12,870 nt of DNA from Methylovirgula sp. (GCA_025356505.1 JANXSV010000058.1:1-12870); one strand, 5' to 3'; positions 1 to 6,094 are shown, counted from the stretch's first letter. Notes: a model not told the origin generated them from the letters alone. Program-made: numbers and translations.

Positions 1-1242
1 GGCTCGATAGGCAATCTTGTCGAGTGGTATGATTTCTACGCCTATGCGGCATTCCAGCTTTATTTTGCGTCCAGCTTTTTCCCTTCCGGCGACCCCGTCG
101 TAGAAAACCTAAAAACCTCAACTTTGTTTGCTGTCACCTTCCTTATGCGGCCCATTGGCGGTTGGCTCTTCGGCCAGTTGGCAGATCGCTATGGCCGGCG
201 CACGTCCATGACCATTTCTGTGTTGATGATGTGTTTTGGCTCGTTGATGATCGCGGTAACGCCGACCTATGCCACGATTGGCTTTGGCGCTGCCGTTGTG
301 TTGGCACTGGCGCGGATTATCCAGGGTTTAAGTCTCGGCGGTGAATATGGCGCCAGCGCCGCCTATGTCGCCGAGGTGGCAGAGCCCGGCAAGCGCGGGT
401 TCTATTCGAGCTTTCTCTATGTCACGCTCATTGGCGGTCAACTCTGCGCCCTCATTGTTCTGCTCGCCTTGCAGCAGGTGTTTCTCACCCCCGACCAGCT
501 CAAAGCCTGGGGCTGGCGTATTCCCTTTGTGATCGGCGCTTTGCTCTCCATTGTCGCGGCCTACATGCGCCGCAACATGCACGAGTCGGAAGCCTTTACG
601 CAGGCCAAAGCCAACAAGGTGCTGCGTCCCTCTCCCTTTGCTTTCCTGAACTATCCGAAGGAAACGCTTCTCGTCATCGGCATGACCATGGGCGGGACAG
701 CCGCGTTCTACACATACACAACCTACATGCAAAAATTCCTCAAACTGTCGGTTGGTTTAAGCGACATTGAAACCACGTTGGTTTCGGGCGCCTCTTTGAT
801 TTTCGCCATGATTCTTCAGCCCATTTATGGTGCAATTTCTGACCATATCGGTCGCAAAAAGCTGCTTATCGGCTTCGGTATTGCCGGAGTCTTGTTTACG
901 ATCCCGCTGCTGACCGCGCTGCAAGGCACCAAAAGCGCGTTCGTAGCCTTCTGCCTGATCGCCGCAGCCTGGATGATCGTCTCGGGTTACACATCGATCA
1001 ACGCGGTCGTCAAAGCGGAGCTGTTCCCGACATCGGTGCGCGCGACAGGTATTGCTGTGCCATATGCTCTGGCTGTCTCTATCTTCGGGGGTACAGCCGA
1101 GCCTTTGGCGCTGAACTGGAAATCCGCCGGTCATGAGGAATATTTTTATTATTACCTCACGGCCTGTATTGCGGTCTCATTGCTGGTGTATATTTTCATG
1201 CGCGACACAAGGAAGCATTCTGCAATCGAACGGCATATTTAA
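1..1242 (+). CDS. kgtP: Alpha-ketoglutarate permease, MFS/MHS family (5' end outside window)
   Basis: This is a proton-coupled dicarboxylate importer of the inner membrane that takes up 2-oxoglutarate. The open frame runs from base 1 (first codon GGC) to a TAA at 1240-1242, giving 413 visible residues. About 25-30 N-terminal residues are missing compared with E. coli KgtP (432 aa). The fragment opens with the MHS-family signature GNLVEWYDFYAYA at the start of helix 1. It carries MFS motif A, GQLADRYGRR, at fragment residues 58-67, the MHS segment GLSLGGEYGASAAY, and a second motif-A copy, GAISDHIGRKK, in the C-terminal half. Similarity to KgtP as I remember it runs along the whole length, for example FLMRPIGGWLFG, YVTLIGGQL and FYTYTTYMQK. 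A TTG at 124 could be mistaken for a start, but the frame is open and conserved upstream of it. The specificity for 2-oxoglutarate is inferred from overall similarity, and another dicarboxylate is possible. Confidence 0.93.
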   Translation, partial: GSIGNLVEWYDFYAYAAFQLYFASSFFPSGDPVVENLKTSTLFAVTFLMRPIGGWLFGQLADRYGRRTSMTISVLMMCFGSLMIAVTPTYATIGFGAAVVLALARIIQGLSLGGEYGASAAYVAEVAEPGKRGFYSSFLYVTLIGGQLCALIVLLALQQVFLTPDQLKAWGWRIPFVIGALLSIVAAYMRRNMHESEAFTQAKANKVLRPSPFAFLNYPKETLLVIGMTMGGTAAFYTYTTYMQKFLKLSVGLSDIETTLVSGASLIFAMILQPIYGAISDHIGRKKLLIGFGIAGVLFTIPLLTALQGTKSAFVAFCLIAAAWMIVSGYTSINAVVKAELFPTSVRATGIAVPYALAVSIFGGTAEPLALNWKSAGHEEYFYYYLTACIAVSLLVYIFMRDTRKHSAIERHI

Positions 1243-1253
1243 TATGCCGTTTC
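1231..1253 (+). terminator. Hairpin over the kgtP stop codon, possible intrinsic terminator
   Basis: CGGCATAT (1231-1238) and ATATGCCG (1242-1249) are perfect inverted repeats around a 3-nt loop, and a short T-rich stretch (TTTCT) follows. The stop codon TAA lies inside the hairpin. The stem has only four G/C pairs and the T tract is short, so it may end transcription only partly, allowing read-through into the hemolysin III gene that starts 53 nt downstream. Confidence 0.5.
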
Positions 1254-1295
1254 TGCTAAACGCGCAGAATCCAAAACCCAACAAAGGAACACCCG

Positions 1296-1964
1296 ATGGC
1301 GATGCCGTCACACCACCCGCGATTGCTCAAGCGTTCCTACACGCAGGGCGAACTTATTGCTGATGGCTTCATCCATGCCGCAGCGATTGTTGCGGGACTT
1401 ATGGCTTTTTCGGCGCTGTTTGCGCGGGTCACCATCATGGGTAGCCTCAGCGATGGATTGGCCATGGCGGTGTATGCCGCAGGCTTCTTCCTGCTGTTCG
1501 GATTTTCCTGTGCCTATAATCTCGCTCCGGACTCGTCGCTGAAATGGACATTGCGGCGCTTCGATCATTCGTCGATTTATCTCATGATCGCCGGAACCTA
1601 CACCGCCATCCTTTCGCAATTGCCTGACCACGCTCTGGCTTGGACATTGGCTGCGGTGGTTTGGGGAGGCACAATATGCGGTGTCGGCCTCAAGCTGTTC
1701 TTGCCTGGTCGTTACGACCGCGTGTCCCTGCTCGCCTATGTCGCGCTGGGCTGGGTGGCGGTGATCGCGTTCAAGCCCCTCACACAGGCGCTTCCCTCCA
1801 CCACCTTGGCGCTGATCGTTGTAGGCGGACTGCTCTACACCGGGGGCATCGTGTTTTATCGCTGGCATTCGTTGAAATATCAAAATGCAATCTGGCACGG
1901 GTTTGTTGCCTGCGCCGCTGCATGCCATTTTACCGCGATCATTCTGGCTGTCGGGCGCAGCTGA
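1296..1964 (+). CDS. Hemolysin III / PAQR (YqfA/TrhA-like) membrane protein with substituted metal ligands
   Basis: This is a 222-residue seven-helix inner-membrane protein of the hemolysin III family, distantly related to adiponectin receptors. The start is ATG 1296, with AAAGGA (1283-1288) 7 nt upstream. Family landmarks are FDHSSIYLMIAGTYTAIL (89-106), GRYDRVSLLAYVALGW (138-153), and AIWHGFV followed by CHFTAI (198-215). At the positions where E. coli YqfA has the histidines of LYHAI and NHAIWH, this protein has asparagines (N75 in AYNLAP and N197 in QNAIWH). D90, H91, H201 and H211 are kept. The physiological role is uncertain: in Bacillus a homologue was called a hemolysin, while E. coli YqfA/TrhA is linked to membrane energy state. 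It reads towards prs with a 6-nt gap between the stop codons and no terminator between them. Family membership is firm and function is not. Confidence 0.9.
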   Translation: MAMPSHHPRLLKRSYTQGELIADGFIHAAAIVAGLMAFSALFARVTIMGSLSDGLAMAVYAAGFFLLFGFSCAYNLAPDSSLKWTLRRFDHSSIYLMIAGTYTAILSQLPDHALAWTLAAVVWGGTICGVGLKLFLPGRYDRVSLLAYVALGWVAVIAFKPLTQALPSTTLALIVVGGLLYTGGIVFYRWHSLKYQNAIWHGFVACAAACHFTAIILAVGRS

Positions 1965-1970
1965 ATTTGC

Positions 1971-2915
1971 TTAGTCGAATAGGCTGGAAACGCTTTCCTC
2001 GCGGGCGGTGCGCTGAATCGCCTCGCCGATCAGCGGCGCAATCGAAATCACCCGGATATTCTTGGCGACGCGCACCGCCTCAGTCGGCTGAATTGTGTCG
2101 GTCAATACCAGCTCTTTAAGTTTGGAAGCCGCGACACGGGCAACAGCGCCGCCCGATAAAACGCCATGCGTGATATAAGCGTACACATCCTTGGCACCCT
2201 TGGCCAAAAGGGCTTCAGCCGCGTTGCACAATGTGCCACCTGAATCGATGATATCATCGACCAGAATACAGCTCTTGCCGGTGACATCGCCGATGATGTT
2301 CATGACTTCGGACTCGCCAGCACGCTCGCGGCGCTTGTCGACGATGGCCAGCGGCGCATCAATGCGTTTGGCCAGCGCGCGGGCGCGCACCACACCGCCC
2401 ACATCCGGCGATACGACCATGACATTGGAAAGATCCATCCGCTCCTTAATGTCCCGCACCATCACCGGCGCGCCATAAAGATTGTCAGTTGGAATATCAA
2501 AAAATCCCTGAATCTGTCCCGCATGCAAATCCACAGTCAGAACCCTGTCCACACCCGATCGCGTGATCAGATTTGCTACCAGCTTGGCCGAAATCGGCGT
2601 ACGCGGCCCCGGCTTGCGATCTTGCCGGGCATAGCCGAAATAGGGCACCACGGCTGTGATACGCCTAGCCGACGAGCGCCGCAGCGCATCCGTCATAATC
2701 AGCAGTTCCATGAGATGGTCATTGGTTGGATAAGATGTGGACTGGATGACAAATGCATCCTTGCCGCGCACATTTTCCTGAATTTCAACAAAAATTTCCA
2801 TGTCTGCGAAGCGTCGAACCTGACATTTCGTCAGAGGCTCACCCACATAGGCGGCGATGGATTCGGCCAGCATATGATTGGAATTGCCGGCGAGAATCTT
2901 CATCGATGAGGCCAT
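1971..2915 (-). CDS. prs: Ribose-phosphate pyrophosphokinase (PRPP synthase)
   Basis: It makes 5-phosphoribosyl-1-diphosphate from ribose-5-phosphate and ATP in the cytoplasm, the activated sugar for nucleotide, histidine, tryptophan and NAD synthesis. At 314 aa it has the normal class I length. Visible motifs are [11 protein letters not shown] (91-101, ATP side), [13 protein letters not shown] (128-140), catalytic-loop K194/R196 in DKRRERAG, and the PRPP loop [10 protein letters not shown] (219-228). I chose ATG 2915 because AGGA (2925-2928) sits 9 nt upstream. The internal ATG at 2903 (product beginning MKILAGN) would give the 310 residues common in relatives but has no ribosome binding site. 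A longer frame reaching 3032 has no family similarity before residue 1. The 144-nt gap to the upstream lipoprotein gene shows only a weak promoter candidate (TTGTCT 3017-3012, 17 nt, TAAGAG 2994-2989), so co-transcription is possible. Confidence 0.96.
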   Translation of the reverse strand: MASSMKILAGNSNHMLAESIAAYVGEPLTKCQVRRFADMEIFVEIQENVRGKDAFVIQSTSYPTNDHLMELLIMTDALRRSSARRITAVVPYFGYARQDRKPGPRTPISAKLVANLITRSGVDRVLTVDLHAGQIQGFFDIPTDNLYGAPVMVRDIKERMDLSNVMVVSPDVGGVVRARALAKRIDAPLAIVDKRRERAGESEVMNIIGDVTGKSCILVDDIIDSGGTLCNAAEALLAKGAKDVYAYITHGVLSGGAVARVAASKLKELVLTDTIQPTEAVRVAKNIRVISIAPLIGEAIQRTAREESVSSLFD

Positions 2916-3059
2916 AAGGCAAAGTCCTGCTTGGTTTGCAGACAACCACGGCTGCGCGCGGGGGCGACCGTGAAACACGTTCTTCGGCCTCTTAGCAGGG
3001 CATCTCCCGTGAGACAAGCTGACGCTTGGCACTCTCCACCTAAACTTACGCGAAACCGG

Positions 3060-3569
3060 CTATTTACCGCGCGCTTCGGGCATATTGGACAATACAGCTG
3101 CCAGATCATCGGCGCTTTTGGCCGCCAGAGCGTTGGAGACCTCGGGACTCAAAAGCGCCATAGGCTCGCTCGCGACCCCCTGCACGATAACAGCGTCCGA
3201 AACCCGCTGGCGCAGATGTTTCGCGGCGTCAAACACGTCCCAGACATAAACAAATCGTGTTGTTGGCCCGACAGTGAAACCGCTGACATAGCCCAACGCC
3301 ACATATTTAGCCTTTTTACCATCAGCAAATGCCACTTGCCGCCCGGCGCCCTGACGCTGCAATTCGGCGACAAAAGCCGGGGTCTGTTCTGCCGAAAGCC
3401 CCTCGAAGCGCGCGACATTCAACGGAACAGCAGCAATATTGGCACCCGCCACCGGCATCACCTTCACCGTGTCCACGGCGATATTTGGATCAACTTCCAG
3501 CTTGCCCGCCGTATCAACGCAGCCGCTCAAAACCACCGGCAAAATCACGAGCGCATGACGCAGCCGCAT
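3060..3569 (-). CDS. Predicted lipoprotein of unknown function
   Basis: This encodes 169 residues. The N-terminus is MRLRH, then a hydrophobic stretch (ALVILPVVL) ending in the lipobox L14-S15-G16-C17, so export, lipidation at C17 and membrane anchoring are predicted; D19 lies at mature +3. The mature part is soluble and ordinary in composition. A segment reading FVYVWDVFDAAKHLRQRVSD (106-125) resembles the strand-rich 'WDVFD' region I associate with small alphaproteobacterial lipoproteins, but I cannot name a family. The start is ATG 3569, with GGTGG (3581-3577) 7 nt upstream; a GTG at 3572 directly before it is the alternative. The start codon overlaps the stop of the upstream 89-residue gene as TGATG, which implies translational coupling and a shared transcript from a promoter near 3866-3893. 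Reality of the gene and surface location are well supported. Its role is unknown. Confidence 0.78.
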   Translation of the reverse strand: MRLRHALVILPVVLSGCVDTAGKLEVDPNIAVDTVKVMPVAGANIAAVPLNVARFEGLSAEQTPAFVAELQRQGAGRQVAFADGKKAKYVALGYVSGFTVGPTTRFVYVWDVFDAAKHLRQRVSDAVIVQGVASEPMALLSPEVSNALAAKSADDLAAVLSNMPEARGK

Positions 3570-3838
3570 CACCGCACCACCAAAGCAAAATCAGGCTGAT
3601 CGAACCCATGCCCGTGTGCTGCAAAAACATCACGTTCCGTGCGCCCCACCTTGATCTCGCTTTCACAGGCAATCAGCACTTCGCGTGCCGCACCATGATG
3701 GGTTCGCGTACAATCCGTCCAAATTCTAAAATCGGTGCGGTTTGACATATGTTGCGCCTGCATCTCGCTATCCCGCATCTCGTCTAGCGGTCGCGCTTTG
3801 CGATTTGCCATCCCGGCGGAAGAAAAATGCACACCCAC
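3569..3838 (-). CDS. Small hypothetical protein, translationally coupled to the lipoprotein gene
   Basis: This is an 89-residue open frame with no family I recognise. Three features support it. A GTG start at 3838 follows GAGGG (3849-3845) with a 6-nt spacer. A promoter-like TTGCCG-16-TATTGT lies just upstream on the same strand. Its TGA stop (3571-3569) overlaps the ATG of the lipoprotein gene as TGATG. There is no signal peptide or membrane segment. The N-terminal 30 residues are methionine- and charge-rich; the C-terminal half (RTDFRIWTDCTRTHHGAARE onwards) looks more ordered, with two cysteines and the ending GHGFDQPDFALVVR. Internal ATGs at 3811 (product MANRK) and before SNRTD are alternative starts with weaker ribosome binding sites. 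It is cytoplasmic if real. The coupling suggests a job alongside the lipoprotein, though the frame could also serve only to start translation of that gene. Confidence 0.55.
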   Translation of the reverse strand: MGVHFSSAGMANRKARPLDEMRDSEMQAQHMSNRTDFRIWTDCTRTHHGAAREVLIACESEIKVGRTERDVFAAHGHGFDQPDFALVVR

Positions 3839-3865
3839 GCAAAACCCTCACAACAGTTTCATCCT

Positions 3866-3893
3866 ACAATAGCCTATGTAGCTTGCACGGCAA
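3866..3893 (-). promoter_or_regulatory. Candidate promoter for the 89-aa/lipoprotein pair
   Basis: Read on the minus strand, TTGCCG (3893-3888) is followed after 16 nt by TATTGT (3871-3866). Each hexamer matches the sigma-70 consensus at four of six positions. Transcription would start about 20 nt before the GTG start at 3838, leaving room for the GAGGG ribosome binding site. It is plausible from position and spacing but has no other support. Confidence 0.4.
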
Positions 3894-3900
3894 GTCAGGG

Positions 3901-3915
3901 TTAACACGTGGTTAA
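3901..3915 (+). promoter_or_regulatory. CtrA-box-like palindrome TTAA-N7-TTAA
   Basis: TTAACACGTGGTTAA is an imperfect palindrome (TTAAC / GTTAA around a CACGTG core) in which two TTAA half-sites are separated by exactly 7 nt. That is the spacing of the binding site of CtrA, the cell-cycle response regulator of many alphaproteobacteria. It lies about 10 bases beyond the -35 box of the leftward promoter and about 65 upstream of the -35 of rplU, so it could serve either gene. This is inference from motif and spacing only. Confidence 0.35.
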
Positions 3916-3980
3916 TTCTAAGATGCCGCCCGCCGCGATGCGCAAGGATGCGAGAGGGCGAAGGCATATGTGACGGCGTA

Positions 3981-4010
3981 TTGACAAACGCCTCACACAG
4001 CTTCTATAGA
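3981..4010 (+). promoter_or_regulatory. Strong sigma-70-type promoter of rplU-rpmA
   Basis: TTGACA (3981-3986) is a perfect -35 element. TATAGA (4005-4010) after 18 nt, or CTATAG after 17 nt, provides the -10. Transcription would begin near 4016-4018, about 170 nt before the rplU start codon, which leaves a long structured leader. A near-consensus promoter fits a ribosomal protein operon. Confidence 0.72.
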
Positions 4011-4021
4011 CACTCCATCTG

Positions 4022-4089
4022 GCGCGGCCCTTTAGCCGCGCTTTTCGTTTTGCGCGATTTCTTCGCTCACATGAAAAGCGTTGGTGAGC
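4022..4089 (+). promoter_or_regulatory. Structured 5' leader of rplU with alternative hairpins
   Basis: Just after the predicted transcription start, GCGCGGC (4022-4028) pairs perfectly with GCCGCGC (4035-4041) around CCTTTA and is followed by TTTT, like a very early intrinsic terminator. Its 3' arm has other partners. CGCGC (4037-4041) can pair with GCGCG (4052-4056), and CGCTTTTC (4039-4046) is complementary to GAAAAGCG (4073-4080). The latter sits in the 13-nt loop of a third hairpin, GCTCAC (4065-4070) / GTGAGC (4084-4089). The pairings are partly exclusive, as expected of an attenuator or ribosomal-protein leader. The remaining leader (4090-4187) shows nothing clear apart from the ribosome binding site GAGGA at 4176-4180. 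The regulatory role is inferred; the complementarities are seen directly. Confidence 0.5.
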
Positions 4090-4187
4090 AAAGCCTCAGA
4101 TATTCCCGCTGGTTTCAGCTGCCAAGAAGCCGTCTGCCATTGTTCTCACACGAACGGGTAAGGCGGTTTGAACACGAGGACAAAAAG

Positions 4188-4817
4188 ATGTTCGCAGTCA
4201 TCAAAGCCGCCGGCAAGCAGTATAAAGTTGCTGTCGACGACAAGATTACGCTCTCAACCGTTGCCGGCAATGCCGGCGATCACGTTACTTTTGATCATGT
4301 TTTGATGGTCAGCAACGACGGCACCGCGCATTTCGGCGCGCCGACGCTTGCTGGCGCATCGGTTGCCGGCGAAATCGTCGAGCAGACCCGCGGTCCAAAG
4401 TCGATCTCATTCAAAAAGCGCCGTCGTCAGAATTCAAAGCGCAAGCGTGGCCATCGCCAGGACCTGACAATTGTTCAGATCACACAAATCCTGACCGATG
4501 GTGCCAAAGCCAGCAAGACAACCAAGGTTGTTTCGGCCGCCTCTCCAGCAGCTGCAATCTCCGCAAGCGCCGTTTCGGATGATGTTGAAATCATCGACGG
4601 CATCGGGCCCACCATCGGTAAGCGTTTGAAGGCTGCCGGCATCACCAGCTGGAAGCAAGTTGCTGAATGGACTGATGCCGACGTCGCCAAATATGACGCC
4701 GAGCTGTCGCTCAAGGGTCGCATCGTCAATGAAGAGTGGATCGTCCAGGCAAAAGAACTGCTTGCCGGCAAGCCACCCCGCGCCAAAATCGATCAGGCCA
4801 AGGTAAAAAAGGACTAA
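4188..4817 (+). CDS. rplU: 50S ribosomal protein L21 with C-terminal helix-hairpin-helix extension
   Basis: L21 is a 23S rRNA-binding protein of the large ribosomal subunit. The start is ATG 4188, with GAGGA (4176-4180) 7 nt upstream; the frame is open further upstream but contains no family sequence there. The product is 209 residues, about twice the usual length near 103. Residues 1-104 are the L21 core: MFAVIKAAGKQYKV at the start, then the signature region KKRRRQNSKRKRGHRQ (76-91) and a C-terminal strand ending ITQIL. An Ala/Ser/Lys-rich linker (about 105-131) leads to residues 132-193, a helix-hairpin-helix-like domain (IIDGIGPTIGKRLKAAGI, then WTDADVAKYD and GRIVNEEWIVQAKELLAG). A basic tail (RAKIDQAKVKKD) follows. 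The same kind of extension is familiar in L21 of Hyphomicrobiales and resembles the tail of some NuoE proteins, so it is not an artefact. It is first in an operon with rpmA. Confidence 0.97.
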   Translation: MFAVIKAAGKQYKVAVDDKITLSTVAGNAGDHVTFDHVLMVSNDGTAHFGAPTLAGASVAGEIVEQTRGPKSISFKKRRRQNSKRKRGHRQDLTIVQITQILTDGAKASKTTKVVSAASPAAAISASAVSDDVEIIDGIGPTIGKRLKAAGITSWKQVAEWTDADVAKYDAELSLKGRIVNEEWIVQAKELLAGKPPRAKIDQAKVKKD

Positions 4818-4879
4818 CTCTGCAGATTGCAAGAGTTAGCGGACAAAACCGGTTCCAATATCCCTGAAAATGGGGTATT
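4814..4879 (+). promoter_or_regulatory. Two intercistronic hairpins between rplU and rpmA
   Basis: CTAACTCT (4814-4821) and AGAGTTAG (4832-4839) form a perfect 8-bp stem that contains the rplU stop codon. AATATCCC (4857-4864) and GGGGTATT (4872-4879) form a second 8-bp stem with one G-U pair and loop TGAAAAT. Neither is followed by a T tract, so they are more likely processing or mRNA-stability elements, or translational controls, than terminators. Confidence 0.45.
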
Positions 4880-4933
4880 GAACTTTTCATCACAGCGTCT
4901 TAATCGGCGCGACACAGATTTTGGAGCAAGACA

Positions 4934-5209
4934 ATGGCTCATAAAAAAGCAGGCGGCTCATCCCGCAACGGGCGCGACTCTGACGGTCGCCGCCTTGGAG
5001 TAAAGAAGTTCGGCGGCGAAGCCGTAATTCCGGGCAACATCATTGTACGTCAACGTGGCACCAAATGGCATGCCGGCGTCAATGTCGGTATGGGCGTAGA
5101 CCATACTTTGTTTGCGATGGCTGAGGGCCATGTGGAATTTAAAACCAAGTCAAATGGCCGAGCTTATATCTCGGTACTCGCGAAACCGGCCCTTAAGGCT
5201 GCAGAATAA
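4934..5209 (+). CDS. rpmA: 50S ribosomal protein L27
   Basis: L27 is a large-subunit protein whose flexible N-terminus reaches towards the peptidyl-transferase centre. At 91 residues it has normal bacterial length and begins directly with [16 protein letters not shown], so there is no Firmicutes-type cleaved N-terminal extension. The core motif [29 protein letters not shown] is clear. ATG 4934 is preceded by GGAG (4923-4926) with a 7-nt spacer. It follows rplU by 116 nt on the same strand, the almost universal bacterial gene order, and should share its promoter at 3981-4010. Confidence 0.97.
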   Translation: MAHKKAGGSSRNGRDSDGRRLGVKKFGGEAVIPGNIIVRQRGTKWHAGVNVGMGVDHTLFAMAEGHVEFKTKSNGRAYISVLAKPALKAAE

Positions 5210-5226
5210 CGGTGGAGGCAAATTCC

Positions 5227-5261
5227 CTCACCGGTCCCACAGAACCGGTGAGTTTGGGTTT
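5227..5261 (+). terminator. Terminator-like hairpin after rpmA
   Basis: CTCACCGGT (5227-5235) and ACCGGTGAG (5244-5252) are perfect 9-bp inverted repeats around an 8-nt loop, followed by TTTGGGTTT. It begins 17 nt after the rpmA stop. The stem is strong but the T tract is interrupted by GGG, so termination may be incomplete. Confidence 0.6.
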
Positions 5262-5341
5262 AGGCCTTTCCAGAAGAGACAAAGTGTTCAAACCTTTATC
5301 TTTTCAGGCAAATTCATAAAGACCCAACAGGGTTTTGAGCG

Positions 5342-5369
5342 GGGGAAGTGGGAAACCACTTTCCCCTTT
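5342..5369 (+). terminator. Second hairpin between rpmA and the GNAT gene
   Basis: GGGGAAGTGG (5342-5351) pairs with CCACTTTCCCC (5356-5366) with one bulged T around a GAAA loop, followed by TTTGTCGTT. It resembles an intrinsic terminator with a short T tract. With the hairpin at 5227 it brackets about 80 bases in which I see no convincing promoter or reading frame. It may be a back-up terminator isolating the GNAT gene from the ribosomal protein operon, or the end of a small RNA. Confidence 0.45.
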
Positions 5370-5423
5370 GTCGTTCCGGCTTAATACAAATCACCTAAGC
5401 CGGAGAAACTGGAGCTCAAAACC

Positions 5424-6044
5424 ATGTTTCCTGATTTAACCCGTGACGATGTCTTCCGTTTGGAAACAAGTCGGCTTTGGCTGCGCTGGCCCCGCGCGGC
5501 TGACGCCCCGGCCATCCACGCCATTGCCAGCCGGATAGACGTTGCAAAGCAGACCAGCCGCATCCCGCACCCCTATCCGCGCAGCGCAGCCGACACCTAT
5601 GTTCTCGACACTCGCAAGCACAATGCGCAGGGTGAAGCCCTCAATCTTGTGATGACCTTGCGCTCCGGCAGCCGCAGTCTCATCGGCTTTATCAGCGCTG
5701 AAATCACCCCGGAAGCGAGCGCTGAAATCGGCTACGCCTTGCACCCAGAATTCTGGGGGCAAAACTATGCCACGGAAGCGACACAGGCGATGATCGATAC
5801 CGTATTCAGCCTGACCTCGACCAAGGACATCACCGCACGGGTGCGGGTCGCAAACGGTGCATCGCGCCGGGTGCTCGAAAAGTGTGACTTTACCCACACC
5901 GGTGGCGGACTTTGCGCCAGCGCGTCGCTGGGCGGATCCTTGGCCGCCGATATGTTCTCGCTGGATCAAAAGGTCTGGGCGAGTCTCAAGGGGTGGCGTG
6001 CACCCTTTTTGAGCCCCTCATCCGAGCATGGCGTCATTGCATAA
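5424..6044 (+). CDS. GNAT-family N-acetyltransferase (RimJ/RimL-like)
   Basis: This 206-residue cytoplasmic acetyltransferase of the Acetyltransf_3 (RimJ/RimL) type transfers acetyl from acetyl-CoA to an unknown amine, perhaps a protein N-terminus or a small molecule. The start is ATG 5424, with GGAG (5411-5414) 9 nt upstream. The N-terminal ETSRLWLRWPRAADAPAIHAI (14-34) is the usual first strand and helix. IGFISAEI (87-94) and AEIGYALHPEFWGQNYATEA (100-119) form the central sheet and acetyl-CoA site; the pyrophosphate-binding loop reads WGQNYA, with Q113. VRVANGASRRVLEKCDF (140-156) holds the conserved Asn and the following helix. In many Hyphomicrobiales, one or two GNAT genes stand between rpmA and obgE, so this is probably that gene. 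Here, however, the next gene is on the opposite strand, and its stop codon overlaps the hbd terminator. Confidence 0.88.
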   Translation: MFPDLTRDDVFRLETSRLWLRWPRAADAPAIHAIASRIDVAKQTSRIPHPYPRSAADTYVLDTRKHNAQGEALNLVMTLRSGSRSLIGFISAEITPEASAEIGYALHPEFWGQNYATEATQAMIDTVFSLTSTKDITARVRVANGASRRVLEKCDFTHTGGGLCASASLGGSLAADMFSLDQKVWASLKGWRAPFLSPSSEHGVIA

Positions 6045-6073
6045 AAAATCCCGAAGCGCGAAAGCGCTCCGGG
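6043..6073 (-). terminator. Intrinsic terminator of the etfBA-hbd block
   Basis: On the minus strand a GC-rich 10-bp stem with one mismatch (CCCGGAGCGC 6073-6064 / GCGCTTCGGG 6059-6050) closes on a TTTC loop and is followed by A and six T (6048-6043). It lies 21 nt downstream of the hbd stop. It overlaps the last codon region of the convergent GNAT gene, whose TAA is at 6042-6044. On the plus strand no T tract follows, so it acts only for hbd. Confidence 0.82.
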
Positions 6074-6094
6074 CGAATACTGATGCGTTTGATT

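Noticed and set aside
124..126. TTG 124 as start of a shortened transporter
   Set aside because: The frame is open to base 1 and the upstream residues carry the conserved first helix of KgtP-like transporters.
1308..1928. 206-codon open frame antisense to the hemolysin III gene
   Set aside because: It mirrors the codons of a clearly conserved membrane protein, is Arg/Gln/His-rich without domain likeness, and has no independent start signals.
2916..3032. N-terminal extension of PRPP synthase to 353 residues
   Set aside because: The added 39 residues have no family match, and a ribosome binding site precedes ATG 2915.
2931..3599. 222-codon plus-strand frame over the prs upstream gap and the lipoprotein gene
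   Set aside because: It lies antisense to a gene with lipobox, ribosome binding site and coupling; its composition is that of a reverse-strand shadow.
5216..5315. 10-nt direct repeat AGGCAAATTC at 5216-5225 and 5306-5315
   Set aside because: Too short, and the two copies are separated by 80 bases without flanking symmetry; likely chance.
5436..5969. 177-codon frame antisense to the GNAT gene
   Set aside because: The plus strand carries intact GNAT motifs; the antisense product has no recognisable features.
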